Origin: Tridacna crocea
Lineage: Eukaryota; Mollusca; Bivalvia; Cardiida; Cardiidae
Length of the DNA: 64,000 bases
Direction of reading: 5' to 3'
Assembly (NCBI GenBank): GCA_943736015.1
Contig: OX031068.1
Location: 28,094,296 to 28,158,295 of the forward strand
This document shows, piece after piece, positions 31,092 through 40,310 of the stretch (within the stretch, counting starts at the first letter, position 1; every line of letters begins with the position of its first letter). The position numbers and the translations under genes were made by a program. Under the pieces are notes generated by a model. That model made no database searches, had not been told where the DNA came from, and saw only the letters and a list, made by a program, of their open reading frames with translations.

Positions 31092-31112
31092 AATGTAACA
31101 GGTGGTGAAAAA

Positions 31113-31185
31113 AATATCGCAGCTCAACCGGGATTCGAACCCAGGCAGGATTTTCCAAAAGGACAGCTTCGTCAATAGAGGGCTA
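31113..31185 (-). repeat. tRNA-like fragment in the putative LTR
   Basis: Minus strand T arm CTGGG-TTCGAAT-CCCGG is perfect and preceded by a plausible anticodon arm (GTCCTTTTGGAAAATCC). The acceptor and D arms are poor. Probably a SINE head or tRNA relic. Confidence 0.45.
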
Positions 31186-31349
31186 TATTTAGAAGGAGGG
31201 GGTTACGGTTTGCGTGAAGAACGTCATTTCGTTATGTGTACGGAGTTTGCCGCATGTACGGAATTAGCCGGATCGACTCTACAGTGTTCAATCAGTCAAT
31301 CAATTAATGAATCATATCACTTTAATTTCTGAAATTAGACGAACCTAAC

Positions 31350-31478
31350 CACGGGGGTAATACCAAAATCGCTATTTCTGCTGTCGACCGAGCTGGTACT
31401 GCGTAAAGCTGCTGTCGACCGAGGAATACGGTTTTCGACCGAGCAGTACGGCTGTCGATAGGGGGACAAGGTGACTTT
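31350..31478 (+). repeat. left TIR of the 5-kb element
   Basis: CACGGGGG start. TGTCGACCGAG occurs at about 31384 and 31412, with TTCGACCGAG near 31435 and GGCTGTCGATAG near 31450. Ends GACAAGGTGACTTT. Confidence 0.92.
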
Positions 31479-31785
31479 GATGCCCTTGGAGAAGCAAAAA
31501 CGTAAGTATTAACATTTACAAACGCTATCAATCTTTTAAACAGACAACGTGTTATTTGCCTGTTCACTTTTAGAGAGTTGTGACGCTGAAAAACACTATA
31601 AAATACCCATTCTTTCGAAAAAAATCAATTTACATAGAATATCATTAATCTAATGCATTATAAAAGGTACGAAAGCAACAAAACGCCTTATATATTTCGT
31701 GTATCATTTACGCTTCTACAACAAAGTGTGTTTGGCATAATTCATGCACTCTGGAAGATTTTATGGACCTTTGAAAAATATCAGG

Positions 31786-31853
31786 ATACGGCTGTCGATT
31801 ACCAGTGATACGGCTATCGATGGTTTCGTAGTCTGAATGATACGGCTGTCGAC
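31786..31853 (+). promoter_or_regulatory. subterminal motif cluster, left
   Basis: ATACGGCTGTCGA-type motif three times (GATACGGCTGTCGATT, GATACGGCTATCGATG, GATACGGCTGTCGACA), beginning 436 bp from the element's left end. Such subterminal repeats often bind transposase; that role is inferred. Confidence 0.7.
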
Positions 31854-32139
31854 AAAATATGAAAACTACATTTCATGTATCTGTGTTAAAATACATGATT
31901 TATTCTATGACTATTACTGAAATCTCCACTATAAGGCAGATTTCACTGGGAGCCATGAAGAAAATTGTATGTTTGTGCGGACTGGTGTCTTAAAAGTCGC
32001 AACAGTCGCCAAGAATGACTCCACCCTTAACTCGCCCGTATATAGTTCACACAACAGACTACAAGGCTGGTCACAGATGTAAATACTTAAACATGTAAAG
32101 GTCAAATCAGATTAAGAATAAAACTGCAAAATATGATTT

Positions 32140-32200
32140 TAGACTAGCAAAGCTAGTCTATAGGCATCTAGATTGAGTCAGACTCAATGTAAACAAAAAC
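32140..32200. repeat. two adjacent short palindromes
   Basis: TAGACTAGC-AAA-GCTAGTCTA (9-bp arms) and, 12 bp on, ATTGAGTCAGACTCAAT (17 bp). Confidence 0.7.
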
Positions 32201-32615
32201 CCCCACAGTTTCAAAATAATGCCTCACAAAAAATACTCCTTACTGTTAAGAATCTTAATTCAGTCATTACGACAACTTTGACTTCAAGCGCAGAGTCTCT
32301 ACCATCCCAATTTGAACTTGTCCACTTTCAAAGCAGTAGATTGTACAAGATGTCATTGATAAGGTACATGATGCTTGCTTATAGGTAAAGTAAGTGACCT
32401 ATATGCAAATAAGGCTCATATCACTGATTCCTACCCCGGAGTACATAAAAGTATGAATGGATCTAAAAGTAATACCTCCAGGTGACTTGTAGCAAATCCC
32501 AGCTACACAAACCCTAACTGGCCAGGGAACCTTTCTCATTCCTCCAGTCATTCCTTATTTAGATCATTTTGAATGCGAAAGTGATATGTTAAACTGTTGT
32601 TTAACGTCTTGTCTA

Positions 32616-32844
32616 TTAACCTTTTACCACACAATCCCAAGTTTTCACATTAGTGGGGAAGAAGCCCTTTGAAAACATTGCGGGAAAAGAAATAGGAAAT
32701 ACTAGATACAAGCATTTTCCCCTTTTCTCGTGTTTTTTCAACCCTTTTAGAATGTTTTCATCAATTTAATCACATTTAACTTTATTGTCTGGAACAGCTT
32801 TTAATGTGGAGGGCCGTAAAATGTTTGGTTTTGTAAAGAGTTAA
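32616..32844 (+). mobile_element. TTAA MITE, family 1
   Basis: TTAACCTTTTACCACACAAT to TTGTAAAGAGTTAA. The core is eroded (GGAAATACTAGATACAAGC). Inserted in the 5-kb element. Confidence 0.85.
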
Positions 32845-32870
32845 ATAGGTGACTATTGCATCCGTTGCTG

Positions 32871-33096
32871 TTAACCCTTTACCACACAACAACAACTTTT
32901 AACGCCCGTGAGGAAGAAGCCTTTTGAAATCATTGTTGGAAAAGGAGAAAATGCTGTTAACCAGCATTTTCTCCTTTTCCCAGGTTTTTTTTTTTCCCTA
33001 TCAAAGCAAAATTGCACCATTTGAGCCACTTTGAAATTGTCATCTCCAAATGCTTTCAATTTGGATCGATCTAAAATTTTTGTGGTAATGGGTTAA
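32871..33096 (+). mobile_element. TTAA MITE, family 1
   Basis: TTAACCCTTTACCACACAAC to GTGGTAATGGGTTAA. Core good (ATGCTGTTAACCAGCAT), followed by a T run. B arm of the CCTATCAAAGCAAAATTGC subtype. Confidence 0.9.
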
Positions 33097-33387
33097 TTAA
33101 CTGTATAATCCAAGTTATTCCTCAACCTGCTTAAAAAAAGGTTAAATAAAACATTCTGGCGGATGTGTATATTTTTGTAAAAGCAAAATATCCCATTATC
33201 GGTTATTATTAATTAACTATTGGATGTATAGAAGTTATACATGGAAACCAGTCCACGAGATACCAGTCACATTTCTGACTTCGTATGGTACACATGTCGT
33301 GACCCTGGCTTAATACGACTTGGCCTCCGATCAATACAGTTGACCTCGTATCAATATTGATGACCCGCGACCAATACAGAAATCCTT

Positions 33388-33455
33388 GAATGTGATTGGC
33401 CAAAAGTTCACTTGCGTGAGCGTCTGCGCTTACTTTTAGCCAATCACGTTCAAAG
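33388..33455. repeat. imperfect inverted repeat
   Basis: CTTGAATGTGATTGGCCAAAAGT pairs with ACTTTTAGCCAATCACGTTC (one bulge, a few mismatches) around a GC-rich centre. It adjoins a partial MITE. Confidence 0.55.
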
Positions 33456-33610
33456 AGGCGGCAAAGTAAACGTAACCCAAAAATTGGTATTTGTTTCCAG
33501 CAGGGTAGAAAACATTGTGGGAAAAAGGAGAAAATACTGGTTTCCAGCATCTTCTCCTTTTCTCACAATCTTTTCAGAAGGCTTCTTTTTCAGGGTCGTA
33601 AAAGGGTTAA
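33455..33610 (-). mobile_element. TTAA MITE, family 1, left end lost
   Basis: Begins in the B arm (GGCAAAGTAAACGTAACCC), core GGAGAAAATACTGGTTTCCA, ends CGTAAAAGGGTTAA. Confidence 0.78.
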
Positions 33611-33627
33611 TTAATAAAATTGTCACT

Positions 33628-33746
33628 AATCAAGTGATTTCGTATTGCCCAGTTACAGGTCCTCGGTCAGCCGTATTGATCCTCGGCCTCGGGCCAATAC
33701 GGCTGACCTCGGACCTGTAACTGGGCCAATACGAAATCACTTGATT
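33628..33746. repeat. 119-bp palindrome, about 52-bp arms
   Basis: AATCAAGTGATTTCGTATTG at the left is the exact inverse of the right end. The arms continue through CCCAGTTACAGGTCC and CGGTCAGCCGTATTG with one or two gaps around a 15-bp centre ATCCTCGGCCTCGGG. Confidence 0.88.
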
Positions 33747-33759
33747 AATAACATGATAG

Positions 33760-34200
33760 TTTAGATCCAAGATCAGATTGCACAGACTGTGTAGCCTGAT
33801 CTTGTTCCATACTGTCTGTCTGCTCCTCTGTCCAGACAGACATCTTTTAAAATCCTTGATGAAAATTGGTGAAACATCCTTAATGTATTCCTTACGATAG
33901 TCCACCGATAAAGATTCCTTCTTCATTTTTTCATTTGATGCCGTGTCATCGGAAAAGGGGGGGGGGGCTTGATGTATGTTTCCATTACGGACTGATATCT
34001 TTTTAACTATTGGACAAAATTTCATGAAACTTCGTATTAATTTTGTTTATAGGCCGCATCATATTTGTCTTATCTTTTCAAATGCTATGCTATGGAAATA
34101 ACTAAAAGGCAAGGTGTACATGCAAAACACAATTTACCTCTTATTTCTTTCTATCTGAAGATGTCTTTTTAGGCAGGAGATTTCATCTCAACAAAATAAC
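33760..34200 (+). repeat. interspersed repeat with pearl-like right arm
   Basis: A palindromic AGATCAG...CTGATCT hairpin at about 33768-33803 and a poly-G run near 33957-33968 precede the right arm at 34112-34195. That arm reads GTGTACATGCAAAACACAAT, ACCTCTTAT, then GATTTCATCTCAACAAAAT, and matches 28025-28110. The tandem core is absent here. Confidence 0.65.
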
Positions 34201-34769
34201 CTGTTTTAAATTGAAAGTTAACAAACCGAAGTTTATCGTAATATTTCCTAGAGAAGAAAATATTCAAGAGCGTCGGGTAAAGTCAATGGATTGAACTGCA
34301 TTTGAATTGAACCAACTTGGATTAATAACCAGATTGAACCGATGGATCTGGAACGGACCCAGAAACCAGATATGACAATATTTCTTCAATCAGGTATAAA
34401 TCAACAAAAATTTACATTTACCATAACCACACTCTAGTTTCAAAGAAACCTTAAAATCTATGTTTGGATCAGAAATAAGAAAAGATACAAAGGTTTATAT
34501 TCCGAATAAATGCATCTTCTGACACCATGTCACACAGCATTAAATTGCATAGGTATGTTAATTAAGATAATGATTTCATATGTGATGATCAGCTTACAGT
34601 CTCATTTTGGACTCACACAACAGAATTTTAGACCTCTATAGTTTCCTTATAAATTTGGACGGATTACATGGAATTTACGTCAAAATGTTTCTCTTTCCAA
34701 GACCATTCTTCATGTTCCAAGATCATTCTAAGTTCAATTTTTTTACTGATTTGACACATATAACACCAA

Positions 34770-35073
34770 TTTGAGAAAAATTATTTGTTTGAGAAAATGC
34801 AAGTGTTTGCCTTTTACAAAATCATAGCGGTATGCAGGATTTTAGTATCAGAAGCATGGTATACGATGGATACCATTACAAATATTCTCTTTGAAAGTTT
34901 TAAGTGAACAGAAAACAGCATTTTGGTTGCTATGGTAACAGAGCCATGGCATAATATCCTATTTGCAAGGATATCCATCGTATACCATGCTTCTGACATC
35001 TGACTTCTGCATACTGCTATGATTTGTGAAAGGCAAACACTTGCATTTTCTCAACAAATAATTTTTCTCAAAT
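34770..35073. repeat. long inverted repeat, about 103-bp arms
   Basis: Left arm 34770-34873 and right arm about 34972-35073. TTGAGAAAAATTATTTGTTT at the outer left pairs with the outer right, and GAAGCATGGTATACGATGGA at the inner left pairs with TCCATCGTATACCATGCTTC. The roughly 98-bp spacer contains GGTTGCTATGGTAACAGAGC. Fits a foldback MITE. Confidence 0.8.
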
Positions 35074-35860
35074 CGTTTTATTTTGTGTCATACGTATATA
35101 TGTGTATTTTCAGGTTAATGTATACTAGTTGGGCCCATTCCTGGACTTACAGTGACGCATTTTGGTGTAACGTCGAAATGCTTGAATACATATGCTGCTA
35201 CTATTCGTATAAGTGCACTGCCCATCACGAAGTCATTGAACATGCGTGCTCAAGGCGTCCGTCACAGGCCCTACAATTTCGTGAAAAACTCTAAATCCAG
35301 AAAATGGAAAGTTTGGCTACTTCCGTATGTTGTATGATGATCTGATTCCATCAGAGAAAGAGACTGTGGGGGTGCGCAGGATCGCCTAAACCTTTGCTGT
35401 ACGCATATGCAATAACTGCTATTTTCCTGAGTCACAGCTCACATGTAAACCTGATTTCGCACACGATAACTGCAGAGTTAATAGTTCCTTACAAGCTGTT
35501 GGTCCAAATTGTCAAACTAAACGGTCCGCACCAAACACTAAACATTGCTATCTGCTTAACTGCATGTTCTTGAAGAGTGCACAAACCACAGGACTTGCTT
35601 TTTACCCATGAGTAAATGCTTGTGCCAAAAAGTACGGATACACAACGGTGTTTTGCATTTATCAGGACGTACAAACTGCATGTATACATCCATTTTATTC
35701 GTTGAAATGAATGAATCATAGCACTAGTAGCGACACAATCGTCTAGACTGACATCTGAATCAACAAACTGTAACCCTTTCGAAGGACACAATGACTGACG
35801 AAGAATGTAACAGAAATTTTATTGTTTAACTGGTTATTTCCCAGAAAAATCTGTCGGTTG
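35074..35860. other. unassigned interior of the 5-kb element
   Basis: Balanced base composition. On + at 35130-35395 two overlapping frames read a basic stretch (RPYNFVKNSKSRKWKVWLLP) and then YDDLIPSEKETVGVRRIA, which could be one eroded exon. I cannot match it to a transposase. Confidence 0.25.
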
Positions 35861-35875
35861 CACTCTCGATCAATC

Positions 35876-35944
35876 ATCGACAGCCGTATCCAGTAACGTC
35901 GACAACCGTACCCGGTAAACTTTCAGATCATCGACAGCAGTATC
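35876..35944 (-). promoter_or_regulatory. subterminal motif cluster, right
   Basis: Three inverse copies of the motif (ATCGACAGCCGTATC, GTCGACAACCGTACC, ATCGACAGCAGTATC), ending 435 bp from the element's right end, against 436 bp on the left. Confidence 0.7.
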
Positions 35945-36251
35945 AGCGAAAACATAAAAGGTGCCATAGATGCATATAAGCGCATGCACACACACAAATA
36001 AAAAGTAATCATGTATACTTATGATATATCTGCATTGTACCGGCCTCGATTTGCCATGACACTGAATAAGAATCACGCATTTCCCCGAAAATACTTATTT
36101 TACATATTTTCACGATTAACTGCGCTCAGTGTTAAAACAGGATATTAGCCAAACTTCCAAAACACTTAAAACAATAGCAAAATATTTCAGAAACTGTTTA
36201 AACCCAAAAATATAGAAACATATAGTAAAATTACACACTTATAGCGTATTT

Positions 36252-36379
36252 AAATCACCTTGTCCCCCTGTCGACAGTCGTACTGCTCGGTCGAAAACCG
36301 TATTCCTCGGTCGACAGCAGCTTTACGCAGTACCAGCTCGGTCGACAGCAGAAATAGCGATTTTGGTATTACCCCCGTG
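36252..36379 (-). repeat. right TIR of the 5-kb element
   Basis: Inverse of the left TIR. Differences are confined mostly to the inner end (TACGACTGTCGACAG here, TACGGCTGTCGATAG on the left). Confidence 0.92.
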
Positions 36380-36384
36380 CTAAC

Positions 36385-36912
36385 TCTTATGCACCTGTCG
36401 TTTCCTTGAAATTTTGCAGTAGCACCCCTCCGCTTCTGTAGTATCGTTTCATGTATCAGCGAAGTGACAAAAACTTTGGATCATGGCGGTAACTTGAACT
36501 TCCTGTGTTGGCTGGAACTTAGCGCACTGGTTGATATATTTTTTTTACCACTTTTTTTTTTGTTCACAGTAACAGACAGACAAGTCATATTTTTGCCTTC
36601 TTGCAATATATGGGAGGCCTCAAACATCATGAATCAAAAACTCTTCAAATATAGAACCAATTTTCCTCGTATTTTCGAAGTAGTTTCGAATTGGCCAGGG
36701 TCGAAATTAGAAATAATAGAGAAAGACGGGTTTTCAATACAATTTTGATAAGAATAGTCCCTACAAATTACATCGATGAATTATGTAAGATATTGATCTG
36801 GAGGTTAATACTATTCTTTCTTCCCTCCAAAAGTGTTAACCAAATTGCGAAACTAAGGTAACAGCCTATATAACTATCAGTTTCACTTCACTAAGCTCAG
36901 GATCGGCCAATA
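36385..36912. other. unassigned flank between transposon and array
   Basis: On + at 36464-36748 a 94-codon frame ends ...EIIEKDGFSIQF. The segment after TTTTGTTCACAG (about 36569) could be an exon, but I recognise no family. Otherwise AT-rich. Confidence 0.3.
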
Positions 36913-38422
36913 TGAAATTAAAAAAAAAACAACCGGTTGCTGTTGCATTAATTTTTTCACGAAAGATTTTCTTGTTTGTTCAAAGAGATTAGAAACAGGC
37001 CCAAATGACCCGAAAAATGACCTGAAAAATTAGCATAAATATACAAACATTCTCAGAATGGTATCCAATGGAGATCATTACGGTATCCTATGAGCCAATC
37101 AAATCACAGCCCTCTCTGAAATCGTCCAATCAGAAAAGCCCTAAGAAATTCAGATTAGGCCCAATCAGCTAATCAAATCGCAGACACACCCCCAGGATCA
37201 GCCAATCACAAAGCTTTAAGCAATTTGAAATGGCGCTCGAAAATATCGATAGAAAACATGGAGCAAAAATCGGCATTAAAGTGGATTTTAAGTCTTCTTT
37301 GAAAGCTTTTATGCAGTCCTAGGCAAACTGCAATGCCTGAACCATCCACACATGCCAGATTTCACTGACAATGGGCGCAAATTTAAGAAAACGGGGTGGC
37401 AGAAGACCTTGTTTTGGTCTTTTCAAGCACCTTGCAAGAGTGCAAGAGTAGCTTCCCCTGATTCCTATATCCCTTGATTCGATTCGCTTTTCTAATTCAT
37501 GCCATGCTGTACATTGATACTTTGAAGATGATCAAAGTACAGTGTAGAAACCCAGAAAAATAATGTCACAAGTGGCCAAAAAAAGACTGAAAGCTCTCAG
37601 TAGCAACTCTTTCCTATTGCATAAATAAAACTCCTACCCATTGCATGCATAAATAAAACAGAGGGAACCTTTATTTTTTTATTTTTTTCAATCTCTGTTT
37701 ACGGTGACAAGAAACCCAGTTACGTTGACTACCATCTCGTAGGTGCCAGATACTCTCCTGCGAAAACATGAAAAATCGACTTGCGGCACATTCCGTAGCA
37801 GACGACACCTGTTGCCTAAATCAAATATAGAGATTTTTTTCCGCCCCTTTTCTATTACTAGGGCCATTGAATTGGTTACTAACTCAGGAATTGTACCTAT
37901 TGATCCTTTAAATAAGCAAAGATGATCAATGTATAGTGCAGAAATCCCAGAAAATAGTGTCACAAGTTGCTAAAAAAGACAAAAATCAAGCAAAGGGAAC
38001 TAAAATTTTTTTTTATTATAATTTTTTTTTTTCAATCCCTTCATACAGTGAGGAGAAAGCCAGTTACGTTGACCACTGACTTGTGTACCAGTTACGCGCC
38101 CCCGAAAACATGGAAAATCGACTTGCGACACATTTCATATCAGACGACACGTGAAAATATAGGAATTTTTTTTTTTCTTTTCTCTTGCTAGGACCATTGA
38201 ATTGGTTATGATGACTACCATACGCGACTGTTAGGTGCTGCACATGAAATCATAAGATCTACTTTGACACTTTCGGAGGCAACCGATACCTATTGCACAA
38301 AGCAAAGAAAGGTAAAACCAAATTTTTCCGTTTTCTTTACCAGGGTCACCGAAACATTGAAACGGTTTTGGTGACTGCGTGAGTCAGGAGTCTATGTTAT
38401 GTTTAACCGCCGTGCAAAAATA
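36913..38422. repeat. array unit 1 (edge, deleted)
   Basis: Diverged at its left edge and lacking about 365 bp of the A-rich and first CCAAT part. Carries CATGGAGC where most units have CATTGAGC, and the short form CACGTGAAAATATAGG. Confidence 0.93.
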
Positions 38423-40310
38423 TGAAATTAAAAAAGACGCAACCGGTTGCTGTTGCATGAACTTTTTTCACAAAACATTTTCTTGTTTGAAGTATAAAGA
38501 AATAGGCCAACAAAATACAGTAAGATGTAAGAATAACTAATAATTGAAATAGATAAAAAAAAAAAAAAAAAAGATAGAATGGTAAAGTTGAGATTTCAAA
38601 CTCTGAAAAAAGGGGTCTTGGTGTGGGTGTCTGATCCCTCTTTACCATAGAATAGGCTGAAATGATCCGAAAAATAGGCCAAAAGAATACAACAAGATGT
38701 AAGAATAACTAATGATTAAAATAGATAAAAAAGATAAAAAGGCAGAGTGAAGGATTGAAACTCTGGAAAAAGAGGTCTTGGTGCAGATGTCTGATCCTTG
38801 TTGACCATAAAATAGGCCGAAATGACCCGAAAAATGACCCGAAAAATTAGCATAAAATTATAAACATTTCCTCCCCCCCCCCTCTTTTTGATCAGCCAAT
38901 CAAATCTCGGCCCTCTCTGAAATCGTCCAATCAGGAAGGCTTTTAGGAAATCATTACGGTATCCTATGAGCCAATCAAATCACAGCCCTCTCTGAAATCG
39001 TCCAATCAGAAAAGCCCTAAGAAATTCAGATTAGGCCCAATCAGCTAATCAAATCGCAGACACACCCCCAGGATCAGCCAATCACAAAGCTTTAAGCAAT
39101 TTGAAATGGCGCTCGAAAATATCGATAGAAAACATTGAGCAAAAATCGGCATTAAAGTGGATTTTAAGTCTTCTTTGAAAGCTTTTATGCAGTCCTAGGC
39201 AAACTGCAATGCCTGAACCATCCACACATGTCAGATTTCACTGACAATGGGCGCAAATTTAAGAAAACGGGGTGGCAGAAGACCTTGTTTTGGTCTTTTC
39301 AAGCACCTTGCAAGAGTGCAAGAGTAGCTTCCCCTGATTCCTATATCCCTTGATTCGATTCGCTTTTCTAATTCATGCCATGCTGTACATTGATACTTTG
39401 AAGATGATCAAAGTACAGTGTAGAAACCCAGAAAAATAATGTCACAAGTTGCCAAAAAAAGACTGAAAGCTCTCAGTAGCAACTCTTTCCTATTGCATAA
39501 ATAAAACTCCTACCCATTGCATGCATAAATAAAACAGAGGGAACCTTTATTTTTTTATTTTTTTCAATCTCTGTTTACGGTGACAAGAAACCCAGTTACG
39601 TTGACTACCATCTCGTAGGTGCCAGATACTCTCCTGCGAAAACATGAAAAATCGACTTGCGGCACATTCCGTAGCAGACGACACCTGTTGCCTAAATCAA
39701 ATATAGAGATTTTTTTCCGCCCCTTTTCTATTACTAGGGCCATTGAATTGGTTACTAACTCAGGAATTGTACCTATTGATCCTTTAAATAAGCAAAGATG
39801 ATCAATGTATAGTGCAGAAATCCCAGAAAATAGTGTCACAAGTGGCTAAAAAAGACAAAAATCAAGCAAAGGGAACTAAATTTTTTTTTTATTATAATTT
39901 TTTTTTTTTCAATCCCTTCATACAGTGACGAGAAAGCCAGTTACGTTGACCACTGACTTGTGTACCAGTTACGCGCCCCCGAAAACATGGAAAATCGACT
40001 TGCGACACATTTCATATCAGACGACACGTGAAGCCTAAGTTAAATATAGGGAATTTTTTTTTTTCTTTTCTCTTGCTAGGACCATTGAATTGGTTATGAT
40101 GACTACCATACGCGACTGTTAGGTGCTGCACATGAAATCATAAGATCGACTTTGACACTTTCGGAGGCAACCGATACCTATTGCACAAAGCAAAGAAAGG
40201 TAAAACCAAATTTTTCCGTTTTCTTTACCAGGGTCACCGAAACATTGAAACGGTTTTGGTGACTGCGTGAGTCAGGAGTCTATGTTATGTTTAACCGCCG
40301 TGCAAAAATA
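38423..40310. repeat. array unit 2
   Basis: 1888 bp, long form (GTGAAGCCTAAGTTAAATAT). Private changes ACACATGTCAGATT and CACAAGTTGCCAA. Confidence 0.95.
38893..39083. promoter_or_regulatory. six CCAATCA boxes, example in unit 2
   Basis: CCAATCA at about 38895, 38927, 38971, 39002, 39038 and 39079, all on the + strand. CCAAT is the core of NF-Y sites, but no promoter function is shown. The same cluster recurs in units 3-14 and in part in unit 1. An ATG in good context (GAAATGGCGC) follows about 25 bp downstream. Confidence 0.6.

Larger units (their letters stand above)
31350..36379. mobile_element. 5.03-kb DNA transposon with 128-bp TIRs, no transposase seen
   Basis: The left TIR (31350-31478) and right TIR (36252-36379) are inverted copies with only a few mismatches. 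Both begin CACGGGGGTAATACCAAAAT. The flanks carry the 5-bp duplication CTAAC (31345-31349 and 36380-36384). The TIR itself repeats TGTCGACCGAG three times. The interior contains three family 1 MITEs, a 119-bp palindrome, a long inverted repeat and a pearl-like right arm. No coding region is recognisable, so it looks non-autonomous. A CAC start plus a 5-bp target duplication recalls Transib- or RAG-like ends, but the Transib consensus is not matched, so I leave it unclassified. Confidence 0.88.

Noticed and set aside
33630-34025. 131-codon minus frame as a transposase of the 5-kb element
   Set aside because: It includes the palindrome and a poly-G run, and has no DDE-type motif.
37400-37450. 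Histone-type 3' stem-loop (GGTCTTTTCAAGCACC) in each unit
   Set aside because: The stem does not pair as in histone mRNAs, and no histone coding sequence is present.
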